Source: Thiemannella venezuelensis (lineage in GTDB: Bacteria; Actinomycetota; Actinomycetes; Streptosporangiales; Streptosporangiaceae). Taken from it: DNA of 64,000 bases. The stretch is taken from assembly GCF_014203605.1 (NCBI RefSeq), contig NZ_JACHJJ010000030.1, positions 36,837 to 100,836 on the forward strand, written 5' to 3'. Below the pieces are notes generated by a model. That model was given only the letters and a program-made list of their open reading frames with translations, made no database searches and was not told the origin of the DNA. Shown piece by piece: positions 9,109-18,765 of the stretch (position 1 is its first letter; every line of letters begins with the position of its first letter). A program made the position numbers and the translations under genes.

Positions 9109-9795
9109 GTGATACTCGGCGTGTCGCGGGTGTTGTTGATCGAGGACGACCCGGCCGTGCGGGAGGGCCTCGAGCTGGCCCTGACCCGGCACGGGCACCG
9201 GGTGCACGCGGTGGAGTCCGGAGAGCAGGGGCTGGACCGGCTGCGTGCGGACCTGCCCAACGTCGTCGTGCTCGATCTGATGCTGCCCGGCATGGACGGG
9301 TTCGAGGTCTGCCGCCGCATCCGGGCCGCCGGTGAGGTGCCGATCATCATGCTGACCGCGCGCGGCGACGACGTGGACGTGGTGGCCGGGTTGGAGGCGG
9401 GCGCCGACGACTACGTGGTCAAGCCGGTGCAGCCCAGGGTGCTCGACGCACGCATCCGCGCGGTACTGCGGCGGATCGGCCGGGACCAGGCGGAGCTGGA
9501 GCGGCACGGGGACCTGACCATCGATCGGGCCGGGCTGGTGGTCTCCAACCGCGGAGTGCCGGTCAACCTCGCTCCGACCGAGCTGCGCCTGCTGCTCGAG
9601 CTCTCCGGCACGCCGGGCCGGGTGCACAGCCGCCAGCAGCTGCTGGAGTCGGTGTGGGAGCACGGGTATTTCGGCGACTCGCGTCTCGTGGACGCGTGCG
9701 TGCAGCGGTTGCGCGCGAAGATCGAGGACGACTCGACGGCGCCCGTCTACGTGCAGACGGTTCGTGGGTTCGGGTACCGGTTCGGGCCGGTGTGA
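9109..9795 (+). CDS. OmpR/PhoB-family response regulator
   Basis: 228 residues. The receiver has acidic pocket IEDD, phosphoacceptor VLDLMLPGMDGF, MLTA and the conserved Lys in YVVKPVQP; note VQP where FSP is usual. The winged-helix output domain begins near 135 and ends VYVQTVRGFGYRF, the normal family ending. GTG 9109 is supported by GGAG six bases upstream. It precedes its cognate kinase by seven bases and a GerMN-like lipoprotein gene follows, an arrangement like the cell-envelope stress systems of streptomycetes; the signal is unknown. Confidence 0.92.
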   Translation: MILGVSRVLLIEDDPAVREGLELALTRHGHRVHAVESGEQGLDRLRADLPNVVVLDLMLPGMDGFEVCRRIRAAGEVPIIMLTARGDDVDVVAGLEAGADDYVVKPVQPRVLDARIRAVLRRIGRDQAELERHGDLTIDRAGLVVSNRGVPVNLAPTELRLLLELSGTPGRVHSRQQLLESVWEHGYFGDSRLVDACVQRLRAKIEDDSTAPVYVQTVRGFGYRFGPV

Positions 9796-9802
9796 ATCTC
9801 CG

Positions 9803-11314
9803 GTGACACCTCGGCCGATCCTGGGGCTGCGTGCCCGGTTGCTGTTCGCGTTCGCGCTGCTGTGCGTGGTCACCGCGGCGGCGGTGGCCGGCGGGATCTA
9901 CGTACAGGCCCGCAACGACATCCTGCAGCGGACCCAGGACGCCGCGGTGCAGGCGATGAGAAGCCGCCTGGAGGCGGTCTTCCCGTTGCGGAATCCGGCG
10001 CCGGGCCCGGCCGAGCTCGACGAGATCGCCCGCATCGCGACCGACGGGGACATCCCCGCGATCGCCGTCTACCACGGGACGCGCTCACGGGCCGGCGTGC
10101 CGCTGCCGCCGCCGGAGCGCCGGAGTCCGGGCGACCCCCCGCCGGAGCCCCGGAGTCCGGGCAGGAAAGCGCGGGTCCTGGAACTCGGGGCGATTCCACC
10201 GGAGCTGCGGCGGATGGTGGCCGGCGGCGACATCGCGTGGCAACGCGTGGTGTGGCGGGACGAGCCCGTTCTGATCATCGGCACGCCGTTGCTGATCACC
10301 GAGCGGGACCGGGCGACGCGGATGTCCGGCATCGAGGTCTACGTCGCGCGCAGCCTGCTTCCCGAACAGCGCAGCATCGACGGCCTCGCCGCACGCGCCT
10401 GGCTCATCGGCGGGGCGGTCCTGGCGTTCGCGGTCGTCCTGGCGTTGCTCGCCACCCGCGGCGTGCTGCGCCCGGTGCGCGAGCTCGGCCGGGCGGCACG
10501 CCTGCTGGGCGAGGGCGAGCTGCGGACCAGGATCGCGGTCCGCGGCTCCGACGAGCTGGCCGACGTGGCACGCACGTTCAACGACACCGCCGAGGAGCTG
10601 GAACGGCACGTCAGGCAACTGCGCGAGATGGAGGCCGACGCCCGCCGGTTCGTGGCCGACGTGTCACACGAGCTGCGCACCCCGCTGGCCGCGCTCACCG
10701 CGGTCGCCGACGTCCTCGACGAGGAGGCGGACCGGCTGCCCGAGCCCGTCGGCAGGGCCGCCAGGCTGGTCAGCCAGGAGACGCTCAACCTCACCGGGCT
10801 GGTGAACGACCTCATCGAGATCAGCAGGTTCGACTCCGGCGTCGCGGCCCTCGCGCTGAACGAGGTCGACGTGGCCGAGCTGGTGCGCGCGACCCTGCGC
10901 GCCCGGGGCTGGACGGAGCCGGTGCACACCGAGCTTCCGCCCGCGGTGACGGCACGGCTGGACCCGCGCCGAGTGGACGTCATCCTCGCCAACCTGGTCG
11001 GCAACGCCCTGCGGCACGGCGGGCCGCCGGTGTCGGTACGGCTGTCGGCCGACCCGCACTGGATCGCTCTGGAGGTCCGCGACCACGGACCGGGGCTGGA
11101 CGAAGCGGTGCTGCCGCACGTGTTCGACCGGTTCTACAAGGCCAGCGCGGCCAGGGCCAGATCCGAGGGCAGCGGTCTCGGCCTCGCCATCGCGCGGGAG
11201 AATGCGCGCCTGCACCGGGGCGGCCTCACCGTCGCCAACGCCCCGGACGGCGGCGCCGTGTTCACGCTGCGCCTGCCACGGCGGGCACACGGTCCGGACG
11301 GAGGCCCCGAGTGA
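9803..11314 (+). CDS. Sensor histidine kinase, partner of the upstream regulator
   Basis: 503 residues. Membrane segment 1 is at about 9-32 and segment 2 near 197-220. The extracellular loop between them contains a short Pro-rich duplicate (two 'PxPERRSPG'-like units near 102-122). HAMP follows, then [13 protein letters not shown] with the phosphoacceptor His, [11 protein letters not shown] (N box), DHGPGL, FDRFYKA and [12 protein letters not shown] 9803 is seven bases after the regulator's stop; the ribosome site is weak, so coupling is likely. The lipoprotein gene starts inside its stop codon, making a three-gene operon. Confidence 0.9.
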   Translation: MTPRPILGLRARLLFAFALLCVVTAAAVAGGIYVQARNDILQRTQDAAVQAMRSRLEAVFPLRNPAPGPAELDEIARIATDGDIPAIAVYHGTRSRAGVPLPPPERRSPGDPPPEPRSPGRKARVLELGAIPPELRRMVAGGDIAWQRVVWRDEPVLIIGTPLLITERDRATRMSGIEVYVARSLLPEQRSIDGLAARAWLIGGAVLAFAVVLALLATRGVLRPVRELGRAARLLGEGELRTRIAVRGSDELADVARTFNDTAEELERHVRQLREMEADARRFVADVSHELRTPLAALTAVADVLDEEADRLPEPVGRAARLVSQETLNLTGLVNDLIEISRFDSGVAALALNEVDVAELVRATLRARGWTEPVHTELPPAVTARLDPRRVDVILANLVGNALRHGGPPVSVRLSADPHWIALEVRDHGPGLDEAVLPHVFDRFYKASAARARSEGSGLGLAIARENARLHRGGLTVANAPDGGAVFTLRLPRRAHGPDGGPE

Positions 11315-11793
11315 GGACCGGGTTCACCCGCCGCGCGCTCGCCGCGGGCCTCGCATCGCTCGTCGCCGTGTCCGGCTGCGGTGTGCGGCCCAGCGACGCC
11401 ATCTCCGCCGGCGACCCGCCGAGCGGGGCCGTCGCACCGCCCTTGAAGATCACCCTCTACCTGGTGAAGGACGGCCGGCTCAGCGCGGTGACGCGGCCCG
11501 GTCGCCGGCTGTCCGCAGCGGACACGCTCGCGCTGCTGGCGGCCGGGCCCACCGCGGGGGAACGGGCGCGCGGGCTCACCACCGGCGTCCCGCCCGAAGC
11601 CGGTCCGTTCTCGGTGACCGCCGAGCCGGCAGGCCACCTGGTGGTGACCGCGTCCGCTCCGGCCGGCGGACTTCCCGCGCTGGCCGTCGAGCAGATCGTG
11701 TGCACGGCCGCCGCCACGGCGCCGGAAAGCCCTGTCCAGGTCACCGTCGTCGGTGCCGGGCAGAGCGTCGGCCCCCGGAACTGCCCGGGGTGA
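11311..11793 (+). CDS. Lipoprotein with GerMN-like domain
   Basis: 160 residues. Lipobox LVAVSGC puts the anchored Cys near 26. The mature part ([12 protein letters not shown]...[25 protein letters not shown]) resembles the GerMN domain found in spore-germination and LpqB-type lipoproteins. Its GTGA start overlaps the kinase stop, so it is co-translated with the two-component pair and may modulate the sensor from outside the membrane, as CseA does in Streptomyces; that role is inference. Confidence 0.75.
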   Translation: MRTGFTRRALAAGLASLVAVSGCGVRPSDAISAGDPPSGAVAPPLKITLYLVKDGRLSAVTRPGRRLSAADTLALLAAGPTAGERARGLTTGVPPEAGPFSVTAEPAGHLVVTASAPAGGLPALAVEQIVCTAAATAPESPVQVTVVGAGQSVGPRNCPG

Positions 11794-11863
11794 CGGGCAG
11801 CGGCCCGCCTCCGGTCCGCCGGCGCGGTCGCGCTGCGGAACTCGAAATACCTGGCGGTCGCAG

Positions 11864-13348
11864 TCAGTGGGGGGAGGCCGCCAGGTCCAGGCCGGCCGGC
11901 GTGCGCCACCACACCAGCGCCGCCGCGACCGCCATCAACACCGCGCCCCAGCCGCTGGTCAGCACCAGCGAGTCGCTGAAGGCCTGCTGGACCTGGAGCG
12001 CGAGTGCCGCGTCCCGTGTCGTGGCCGCGACCTCCAGTGCGGTCCCGAGCGACTCCGGTGTGCCCGGCGGCACCTGGCCGCGGTACAGCGCGGCGGCCAC
12101 GCTGCCCAGCACCGCGACCCCGAGCGTGCCGCCCACCTCGTAGCTGGTCTCCTCGATCGCGGCGGCGCTGCCCGCCTTCTCCGCGGGCGAGCCCGACATG
12201 ATCACGGCGGAGGCGATCGCCAGAGCGCCCATGCCCGCGCCGATGAGCAGCAGCGCCACCGCGACCGAGGGGTAGCCCAGCGGCAGCAGATACACCAGGG
12301 CGAAGCCCGCACCGGACACCAGCAGCCCGCCGGACAGGACCGTCCGCGCGCCGATCCGGGACGCCAGTGCGGGAGCGAGCGGTGAGCAGATGCCCGCGCC
12401 GACGGCCATCGGCAGCAGCCGCACCCCCGTCTCCAGCGGCGAGTAGCCCTGCACGAGCTGCATCCACTGGGCAAGGAGCAGTGCCATCGCGGCCATCGCG
12501 ATCGACGTGGTCAGCGCCGTGATCGTGCCGGAAGTGAACGCCCCGTTGCGGAACAGCCGCAGATCCAGCAGCGGATCGCTTCGGCGCAGGCAGCGCCGGG
12601 TGAACCAGGCGAGCGCGACCGCTGCGACCGCCGCGGTGGCGGACGTCCAGATGTCCAGGCCCTCCTTGGCCCCATGCTTGATCGCATACGCCAGGGCGAC
12701 CATTCCCACCACCGACAGCACCGCGCCCGCGGCGTCCCAGCGCCCCGGGTCCGGATTGCGGGACTCGGGCAGCAGGATCAGCCCGGCCACCACGGCGACC
12801 ACCATGACCGGGACGTTGACCAGGAAGGCCGCGTGCCAGCTGAAGCTCTCCAGCAGCAGGCCGCCGACGATCGGGCCGAGCGCGCCGCCGAGCGAGGCCA
12901 TCGCCGCCCAGATGCCCAGGGCGGTGGCCCGCTCGCGGGCATCGGTGAACAGGGTACGGATCATCGACAGGGTGGACGGCATGATCATCGCGCCGCCGAC
13001 GCCCAGCAGCGCCCTGACGGCGATCACGTCGGCGGAGCTGTCGGCTCCCATCACGGCGGCCGAGGCCAGGCCGAACAGCGCGAAGCCGGTGAGCAGCATC
13101 TTCTTTCGGCCCCACCGGTCGCCCAGTGCGCTGACCGTGACCAGCAGACCTGCCACGACCAGGGAGTAGATGTCGACCATCCACAGCAGCTCGACCGCGC
13201 CGGGACGAAGCTCCGCGGAGATCCCGGGCAGGGCCACGTTGAGGATGGTCATGTCCATGACGACCAGCAGCAGGCTGGCCGACAGGACCGTCAGGCCGGC
13301 CCAGCGCCTGGTAGAGGGTGCGGGGGGTGCGGTTGCCGTCGGTGTCAT
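11864..13348 (-). CDS. DHA2-family (14-TM) drug efflux MFS transporter
   Basis: 494 residues. The EmrB/QacA signature appears as LLVVMDMTILNVALPGISAEL in TM1, LGDRWGRKK in loop 2-3 and a motif-C-like GALGPIVGGLL in TM5. Total length and hydrophobic spacing suit 14 membrane helices. Likely a proton-coupled exporter of toxic organic compounds. Its start overlaps the TetR gene's stop by four bases, so the pump is made from the repressor's message and is probably induced by its substrate. Confidence 0.9.
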   Translation of the reverse strand: MTPTATAPPAPSTRRWAGLTVLSASLLLVVMDMTILNVALPGISAELRPGAVELLWMVDIYSLVVAGLLVTVSALGDRWGRKKMLLTGFALFGLASAAVMGADSSADVIAVRALLGVGGAMIMPSTLSMIRTLFTDARERATALGIWAAMASLGGALGPIVGGLLLESFSWHAAFLVNVPVMVVAVVAGLILLPESRNPDPGRWDAAGAVLSVVGMVALAYAIKHGAKEGLDIWTSATAAVAAVALAWFTRRCLRRSDPLLDLRLFRNGAFTSGTITALTTSIAMAAMALLLAQWMQLVQGYSPLETGVRLLPMAVGAGICSPLAPALASRIGARTVLSGGLLVSGAGFALVYLLPLGYPSVAVALLLIGAGMGALAIASAVIMSGSPAEKAGSAAAIEETSYEVGGTLGVAVLGSVAAALYRGQVPPGTPESLGTALEVAATTRDAALALQVQQAFSDSLVLTSGWGAVLMAVAAALVWWRTPAGLDLAASPH

Positions 13349-13896
13349 GAGATCCCCTTGAGGAAGGTGCCGAGAAACAGGTGCGGCACGTCCCGCTGGG
13401 CCACATCACCGCGGCGCACGCTTTCCCTGACCGCCACGAGCAGGGCGAAGACGACGGTGCTGACCCATCGCGACGGCAGGTCGGCGCGGATCAGTCCGGC
13501 CCGCTGGCAGGCGGCCAGGAACTCCACCTCGCGCTCCTCGATCTCGTCGGAGCGGCGCATCAGGTCGGCCGGGAGCGTGTGCTCGGTGAGGAGGAAGCCG
13601 TGCTCGTGGCAGATGGCGACCTCGCCGTGCAGCAGGGCCTGGAGAGTCTCCCGCAGGCGGGCCGGGTCTGCGGAAGCGGTCGCCTCGGCGATGCCCGCCT
13701 CCTGCTGGACGCGTTCCCAGTCCTCCAACGCCCGCCAGCCCAGCGCGGTCACCAGCTCGTCGCGGCCGGTGAAGTGCCGGTGCAGGGTGGCGCGGCTGAT
13801 GCCGGCGGCTGCGGCGATCTCCGCCATGGAGGCGGCCGGCGTGGTGTTGAGGTGCTGGATCGCCGCTGTGATGATCTGCTCACGACTCACCGCCAT
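13345..13896 (-). CDS. TetR-family repressor of the efflux gene
   Basis: 183 residues. The N-terminal helix-turn-helix is 'MAEIAAAAGISRATLHRHFTGRDEL'-like (residues 23-47: ISRATLHRHF is the recognition helix). The C-terminal ligand domain is unclassified. ATG 13896 opens directly on the TetR helix 1; longer upstream starts read as non-protein-like sequence. It is the first gene of the repressor-pump operon, with a symmetric site 20 bases upstream. Confidence 0.9.
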   Translation of the reverse strand: MAVSREQIITAAIQHLNTTPAASMAEIAAAAGISRATLHRHFTGRDELVTALGWRALEDWERVQQEAGIAEATASADPARLRETLQALLHGEVAICHEHGFLLTEHTLPADLMRRSDEIEEREVEFLAACQRAGLIRADLPSRWVSTVVFALLVAVRESVRRGDVAQRDVPHLFLGTFLKGIS

Positions 13897-13915
13897 GAAA
13901 CATCTCCGTCTTAAT

Positions 13916-13933
13916 TGAGACTTATTTGTCTCA
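13916..13933. promoter_or_regulatory. Probable TetR operator
   Basis: TGAGAC-TTATTT-GTCTCA is a perfect 6+6 inverted repeat in the AT-rich promoter stretch 20 bases before the TetR start. It is the only strong symmetric site in the leader, so autoregulation of the tetR-efflux operon is inferred. Confidence 0.65.
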
Positions 13934-14160
13934 TTGTATGACGGTGTCGACGTGGTCGGAACGGCCTCCGCACGTTTCGCCAGCCCATGGAGAAGATCTC
14001 CGCGGTGCGGGACGTGTGCCGCGCCAACCGGGGTTTCATGCTCGGAGCCGTCTGCGAGATGCCCCTGGCCGGGGTTCGCCGGTTCCTCGGCTGTCGCCCT
14101 CACCCACGCGTGCTCCGACAATGTCCGAAGAGGAGCGGGACCCGCCGCGCCCCGCGCCGG

Positions 14161-14898
14161 TCAGGCCAGGCAGCGCAGCTCGGCTCTGAGCTCGGGGTCG
14201 CGCGCGCTGTCGAGCATCCGGTCGAGCGGGTGGTCGGCCGGCAGCCGGCCGACCGTGGCCTCGACGAACACCGGGGCCGGCACCTGCGCGCTCGCCCCGT
14301 GCGAGCACACCCAGATCCGCTCGGCGGTCACCTCGACCTGGACCTCCGGGCTGTGCTCGGCGAGCGCGAACACGCCCACCTCGGTCCGCCACCAGACCCG
14401 GTGGTCGAACTCGTCGTCCCCCACGGGCGCGCCCACGTCGTCAGCGTGGGTGGCGTATTCGGAGGCGTAGTGGAAGGCCTGCAGGCCCGCCGGGTACGGC
14501 CCGGCCGAGGTCGTCAGCAGCGCGTCGCGGCCCAGGGCGCGCATGCGGCGGCGCGTCTCGCCGTTGCGGTGCCGCCACTCGGCGAGCACCTCCTCGACGG
14601 CCGCGTCCCGGCGGTGCCGTACGCACCAGTCGTTGAAGCCGGCCACGCCGTCCTGGACGCCCTCGCGTTCCAGCATCGCGTGGAACCCGCCGAGGTCGTC
14701 GTCCAGGACGGCGTGGTTGTACAGTTCCTCTCCCTCGAGGTGGGCCAGGACGTCGCGGACCGACCAGCCGGTGCAGCGGGAGGGCCGGTTCCAGCCTGCG
14801 GCGTCGAGGTGCGAGAAGTGACGGCTCAGCCGCTCCGCCTCCGTGTCGAAGAGATCGAACGGATTGATATGTGGCAATATGTCCGTTTCTCTGGTCAT
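14161..14898 (-). CDS. Maleylpyruvate-isomerase-like (mycothiol/DinB fold) protein
   Basis: 245 residues. The N-terminal DinB-like four-helix domain shows the 'RCTGWSVRDVLAHLEGEE' hallmark (about 41-58, with metal-ligand His) and a second His in HYASEYATHADD near 145-155. The C-terminal part carries a sterol-carrier-like region. This actinobacterial family uses mycothiol as a cofactor; the substrate here is unknown. It starts four bases inside the stop of a small membrane-protein gene. Confidence 0.82.
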   Translation of the reverse strand: MTRETDILPHINPFDLFDTEAERLSRHFSHLDAAGWNRPSRCTGWSVRDVLAHLEGEELYNHAVLDDDLGGFHAMLEREGVQDGVAGFNDWCVRHRRDAAVEEVLAEWRHRNGETRRRMRALGRDALLTTSAGPYPAGLQAFHYASEYATHADDVGAPVGDDEFDHRVWWRTEVGVFALAEHSPEVQVEVTAERIWVCSHGASAQVPAPVFVEATVGRLPADHPLDRMLDSARDPELRAELRCLA

Positions 14899-15107
14899 GT
14901 CAGAGGTGATACCCCCGAATACCGTTCCGGAACGGCGCCGGCGCCGTTCGCCCGGCGGCTCGCCGTACCCGACTCCCGGCGCAGCACGACGGGCGCCACG
15001 GCCAGGCCGAGCACGGCCCAGGCCCCCAGCGCTGCGGCGGTCTGCAGGTGCCGCCAGGATTCGGAGTCGGCGGTCGAGTGCGACGGGCCCGGCGCCTGCA
15101 CCGTCAT
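14895..15107 (-). CDS. Small single-pass membrane protein (70 aa)
   Basis: From ATG 15107 the frame has one hydrophobic helix (LQTAAALGAWAVLGLAVAPVVL, about residues 20-41) followed by an Arg-rich segment. It overlaps the DinB-like gene by ATGA, which supports translation. The ribosome site is weak and no family is recognised. A longer in-frame start at 15242 would add an unlikely Arg/Gly-rich stretch. Confidence 0.4.
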   Translation of the reverse strand: MTVQAPGPSHSTADSESWRHLQTAAALGAWAVLGLAVAPVVLRRESGTASRRANGAGAVPERYSGVSPLT

Positions 15108-15148
15108 CGCCCGACCCGACCGGCTCGCCAAGACACAGCGCCAGGCCC

Positions 15149-15176
15149 TCGGCCCCTTGCGATCGGCCCCTTGCGA
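15149..15176. repeat. Tandem 14-bp repeat, two units
   Basis: TCGGCCCCTTGCGA occurs twice in direct succession, upstream of the small membrane-protein gene. It looks like local slippage; a regulatory role is possible but unsupported. Confidence 0.6.
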
Positions 15177-15297
15177 TAGAAGGCCCGGCGCTCCCGGGCC
15201 CCGCGGCCGCCGGGCCTGACGCCTAAGGGTCCAACTGGTCATCCTGGCCTACGAGAGCGGCATGGTCCGGCCCGGCGGCACGGCCCGCAGATGCGTC

Positions 15298-15317
15298 CAT
15301 ACCGTCCGGACGGTATG
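15298..15317. promoter_or_regulatory. 20-bp perfect palindrome upstream of the acyl-CoA carboxylase
   Basis: CATACCGTCCGGACGGTATG reads the same on both strands. It lies 92 bases before the carboxylase start and has the size and symmetry of a TetR-type operator. No TetR gene adjoins it, so the regulator probably acts in trans. Confidence 0.7.
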
Positions 15318-15408
15318 TTGATCGGGCCTGCCGGCGCGTGCGGTGGCGCCGAATCCGGCCGTCCGGCAGACCCGACGCACCTGCCGGACGGCGGACACGA
15401 GGAGCCCG

Positions 15409-18400
15409 ATGCCCCCCACCCCGACCCTGCTGATCGCCAACCGCGGCGAGGTGGCCGTGCGCGTCGCGCGGGCGGCCGCCGACCTGGGCTGGCGCTCGAT
15501 CGCGGTCCACTCCCCCGACGACGCCCGGTCGCTGCACGTGCTCCACGCCGACGAGGCGCGGCCCCTGCCCGGCCGGGGCGCCGCGGCGTACCTGGACGCG
15601 GAGGAGCTGCTGCGCGTGGCGGCCGAGACCGGTGCGACGCATCTGCACCCGGGGTACGGCTTCCTCAGCGAGAGCGCCGTGTTCGCCCGGCGCTGCGCCG
15701 AGGCGGGCATCGTCTTCGTCGGGCCCCCGGCGGCGACGCTGGAGGTGCTCGGCGACAAGACCGCCGCCCGCGCCCTGGCCGGACGGGCGGGGGTGCCCGT
15801 CGTCGCGGGTACGCGGGGGGCCGTCACGCTGGAGCAGGCCGAGGCGTTCATGGCCTCGCTGGACGGCGGCGCCGTGGTGCTCAAGGCGCTCGCCGGCGGC
15901 GGCGGCCGGGGCGTGCGGGTCGTCCGGGACCGGGCCGAGCTGGAGACGGCCTACACCGCCGCCCGTGCGGAGGCGCTGGCCGCCTCCGGTGAGGGGGGAC
16001 TGTACGCGGAGGCGCTCGTCGAGGACGCGCGCCACATCGAGGTGCAGATCCTCGGCGACGGCCACCGGGTCGCCCACCTGTGGGACCGCGACTGCACCGT
16101 GCAGCGCCGCCACCAGAAGCTCCTGGAGCTCGCACCCGCCCCGGCCCTCGACCCCGGCCTGCGGGCACGGCTGCTCGACGCGGCCCTGCGGCTGGCCGGC
16201 GCCGTCCGGTACGCGGGGCTGGGCACGGTGGAGTTCCTCCTGCGGCCCGACGGCGAGTTCTTCTTCATCGAGGCCAACCCCCGCCTCCAGGTCGAGCACA
16301 CCGTCACCGAGGAGCTGACCGGGGTCGACCTCGTGACCGCGCAACTGCGCCTGGCGCAGGGCGCCACGCTGCATGAGCTGGGCCTGCAGGACGGCCTCGA
16401 CCCCGCGCTCCCTCCCCCGCCCGGCTGCGCCGTCCAGCTCCGCGTCACGATGGAGGAGCTGTCGCCCGACGGCCGGGCGAGCGCCTCCGGCGGGACGCTG
16501 CGCGCCTTCGAACCGCCCGGCGGGCCCGGCCTGCGGGTCGACACCTTCGCCTACACCGGGTTCTCCCCCAGCCCGGGGTTCGACCCCCTGCTCGCCAAGC
16601 TGGTCGTCTCCCGCCCCGGGGGCGATCTGCCGGCGCTGCTGCGGCGGGCGGCGCGGGCACTGGCCGAGTTCCGCGTCGACGGCGTGGCGACCAACATCGC
16701 CCTGCTGCGCGCCGTACTCGAACGACCCGAGCTCCGCAGCGCCCGGGTGACGACGGGCTGGCTGGAGGCGCACCTGCCCGAGCTGATCACCGCAGGCCGG
16801 GCGCTGCCGCAGGGCCGCTACTTCACGGACCTCTGCTTCACGGACCGCGCACCGGAGGCCTCCGGCACGGCGGACGTCCCGCGGACCACAACGCCGGAGG
16901 GGACCCTGGCGGTCACCGCGCCCACGTCCGGTGTCGTGGCGGCGCTCGAGGTCGAGCCCGGCGCGCCGGTGCGCGCCGGCCGGCCGCTGGCGGTCCTGGA
17001 GGCCATGAAGATGCATTTCCCCGTCGAGGCGCCGGTGAGCGGGCGGGTTCACGAGCTGGCCGTCCGGATCGGCGACACCGTCGCCGCCGGCCATCCGCTG
17101 CTGTTCCTGCAGCCGCTCGGCGGCCAGGAGCCTGCCGGAGGCGCCGCCGCCGCGGACGCGCAGGACCTGGACCACATCCGCCCCGCCCTGCGGGAGGTGC
17201 AGGAGCGGTGGGCCCTGACACGGGACCCCGCACGGCCGGACGCGGTGGCCCGGCGCCGCGCACTGGGCCACCGCACCGCCCGCGAGAACGTGGCCGCCCT
17301 GCTGGACGACGGCAGCCTCACCGAGTACGGCGCCTTCACCGTCGCGGCCCAGCGCCGCCGCCGCAGCGAGGAGGAACTGCTGCGGCGCAGCCCGGCCGAC
17401 GGCCTGATCACCGGGGTCGGCACGGTCAACGCCGAACTGTTCGGCCGGGAGACGACCTGCGCCGTGGCCGCCTACGACTACACCGTCCTCGCCGGCACCC
17501 AGGGGTTCAACAACCACCGGAAACTGGACCGGCTCATCGACCTGGCCGCGCGGTGGAAGTGGCCGCTGGTCCTGCTGGCCGAGGGCGGCGGGGGCCGTCC
17601 CGGTGACACCGACGCCACCTGGGCCTCGGCCCTGGACACCACCTCGTTCGTGCGTTTCGCGGCGCTGAGCGGCAGGGTGCCGCTCGTCGGCGTCGTCAAC
17701 GGCCGCTGCTTCGCCGGGAACGCGGCGCTGCTGGGCTGCTGCGACGTCATCATCGCCACCCGCAGCACCACGCTCGGCATGGGCGGCCCCGCCATGATCG
17801 AAGGCGGCGGCCTGGGAACCTACGCCCCGGAGGAGATCGGCCCGGTGAGCGTGCAGGCGGCCAACGGCGTCTGCGACCTCGTGGTCGACGACGAGGAGCA
17901 GGCGATCTCGGCGGCCCGGCGCTACCTGTCCTACTTCCAGGGCGACCTCGCCGACTGGTCGTGCGCCGACCAGCGCGAGCTGCGGTTCCTGCTGCCGGAG
18001 GACCGCAAACACGTCTACGACGTGCGCCGGGTGCTCACCACGCTCGCCGACGCCGGTTCCGTGCTCGAACTGCGGGCGGCCTTCGCCCCCGGGCTGGTCA
18101 CGGCGCTGGCGCGTTTCGAGGGCCGGCCGTTCGGCGTCCTGGCCAACGACCCCGCCGTTCTGGGCGGGGCGATCACGGCGCAGGGCGCCGACAAGGCCGC
18201 CCGGTTCCTCAACCTGTGCGAGGCGCACCGGCTGCCGGTGCTCTCGCTGGTCGACACGCCCGGTTTCATGGTCGGGCCCGAGTCCGAGCGCGAGGCGGCC
18301 GTCCGGCACGTCTCCCGGATGTTCCTGCGGGCGGCGAAGCTGACCGTCCCGCTGTTCAGCGTGGCGCTGCGCAAGGGCTACGGGCTGGGCGCCCAGGCCA

Positions 18401-18723
18401 TGACGGGCGGCGCCTTCCATTCCCCGGCGCTGAACGTGTCCTGGCCCACCGGAGAGTTCGGCGGCATGGGGCTGGAGGGCGCCGTCCGGCTGGCGATGCG
18501 CCGTGAACTGGAGGCCGTCGCCGACCCCGGCGAACGCGAGCAGGCCTTCCGGGACATGGTCGCCCTCGCCTACGACCAGGGCCGGGCCGTCAACGTCGCG
18601 GCGCATCTGGAGATCGACGCGGTGATCGACCCCGCCGAGACCCGGGCATGGCTGAGCCGCGCCCTGCGCGCCTCGCCCGTGCCGCCCGGTGAGGACGGCG
18701 GTCTGTTCGTCGACGCCTGGTGA
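15409..18723 (+). CDS. Single-chain acyl-CoA carboxylase (BC-BCCP-CT fusion)
   Basis: 1104 residues that unite all three steps normally split over subunits. Biotin carboxylase, about 1-450: LIANRGEVAVRVARA at the start, ATP-grasp loop KALAGGGGRGVRVV and EANPRLQVEHTVTE. Biotin carrier, about 495-570: EAMKMHF with biotinylated K534. Carboxyltransferase, about 590-1104: GRCFAGNAALLGCCDV and the oxyanion-loop regions MGGPAMIEGGGLG and SLVDTPGF. The order matches the multidomain long-chain acyl-CoA carboxylases described in mycobacteria, which make 2-carboxyacyl-CoA; the substrate here is not proven. GAGGAG precedes ATG 15409. A 20-bp palindrome upstream suggests repression by a TetR-type protein. 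Confidence 0.92.
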   Translation: MPPTPTLLIANRGEVAVRVARAAADLGWRSIAVHSPDDARSLHVLHADEARPLPGRGAAAYLDAEELLRVAAETGATHLHPGYGFLSESAVFARRCAEAGIVFVGPPAATLEVLGDKTAARALAGRAGVPVVAGTRGAVTLEQAEAFMASLDGGAVVLKALAGGGGRGVRVVRDRAELETAYTAARAEALAASGEGGLYAEALVEDARHIEVQILGDGHRVAHLWDRDCTVQRRHQKLLELAPAPALDPGLRARLLDAALRLAGAVRYAGLGTVEFLLRPDGEFFFIEANPRLQVEHTVTEELTGVDLVTAQLRLAQGATLHELGLQDGLDPALPPPPGCAVQLRVTMEELSPDGRASASGGTLRAFEPPGGPGLRVDTFAYTGFSPSPGFDPLLAKLVVSRPGGDLPALLRRAARALAEFRVDGVATNIALLRAVLERPELRSARVTTGWLEAHLPELITAGRALPQGRYFTDLCFTDRAPEASGTADVPRTTTPEGTLAVTAPTSGVVAALEVEPGAPVRAGRPLAVLEAMKMHFPVEAPVSGRVHELAVRIGDTVAAGHPLLFLQPLGGQEPAGGAAAADAQDLDHIRPALREVQERWALTRDPARPDAVARRRALGHRTARENVAALLDDGSLTEYGAFTVAAQRRRRSEEELLRRSPADGLITGVGTVNAELFGRETTCAVAAYDYTVLAGTQGFNNHRKLDRLIDLAARWKWPLVLLAEGGGGRPGDTDATWASALDTTSFVRFAALSGRVPLVGVVNGRCFAGNAALLGCCDVIIATRSTTLGMGGPAMIEGGGLGTYAPEEIGPVSVQAANGVCDLVVDDEEQAISAARRYLSYFQGDLADWSCADQRELRFLLPEDRKHVYDVRRVLTTLADAGSVLELRAAFAPGLVTALARFEGRPFGVLANDPAVLGGAITAQGADKAARFLNLCEAHRLPVLSLVDTPGFMVGPESEREAAVRHVSRMFLRAAKLTVPLFSVALRKGYGLGAQAMTGGAFHSPALNVSWPTGEFGGMGLEGAVRLAMRRELEAVADPGEREQAFRDMVALAYDQGRAVNVAAHLEIDAVIDPAETRAWLSRALRASPVPPGEDGGLFVDAW

Positions 18724-18765
18724 CCGCACCCGGCGGTTCCCGGGACGCACCCCGCCCTTTCTTTT

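Noticed and set aside
15223..18750. 1175-codon minus-strand ORF opposite the acyl-CoA carboxylase
   Set aside because: Low-complexity Gly/Gln/Arg-rich; an antisense artefact of G/C third-position bias. The plus-strand frame has all carboxylase motifs.
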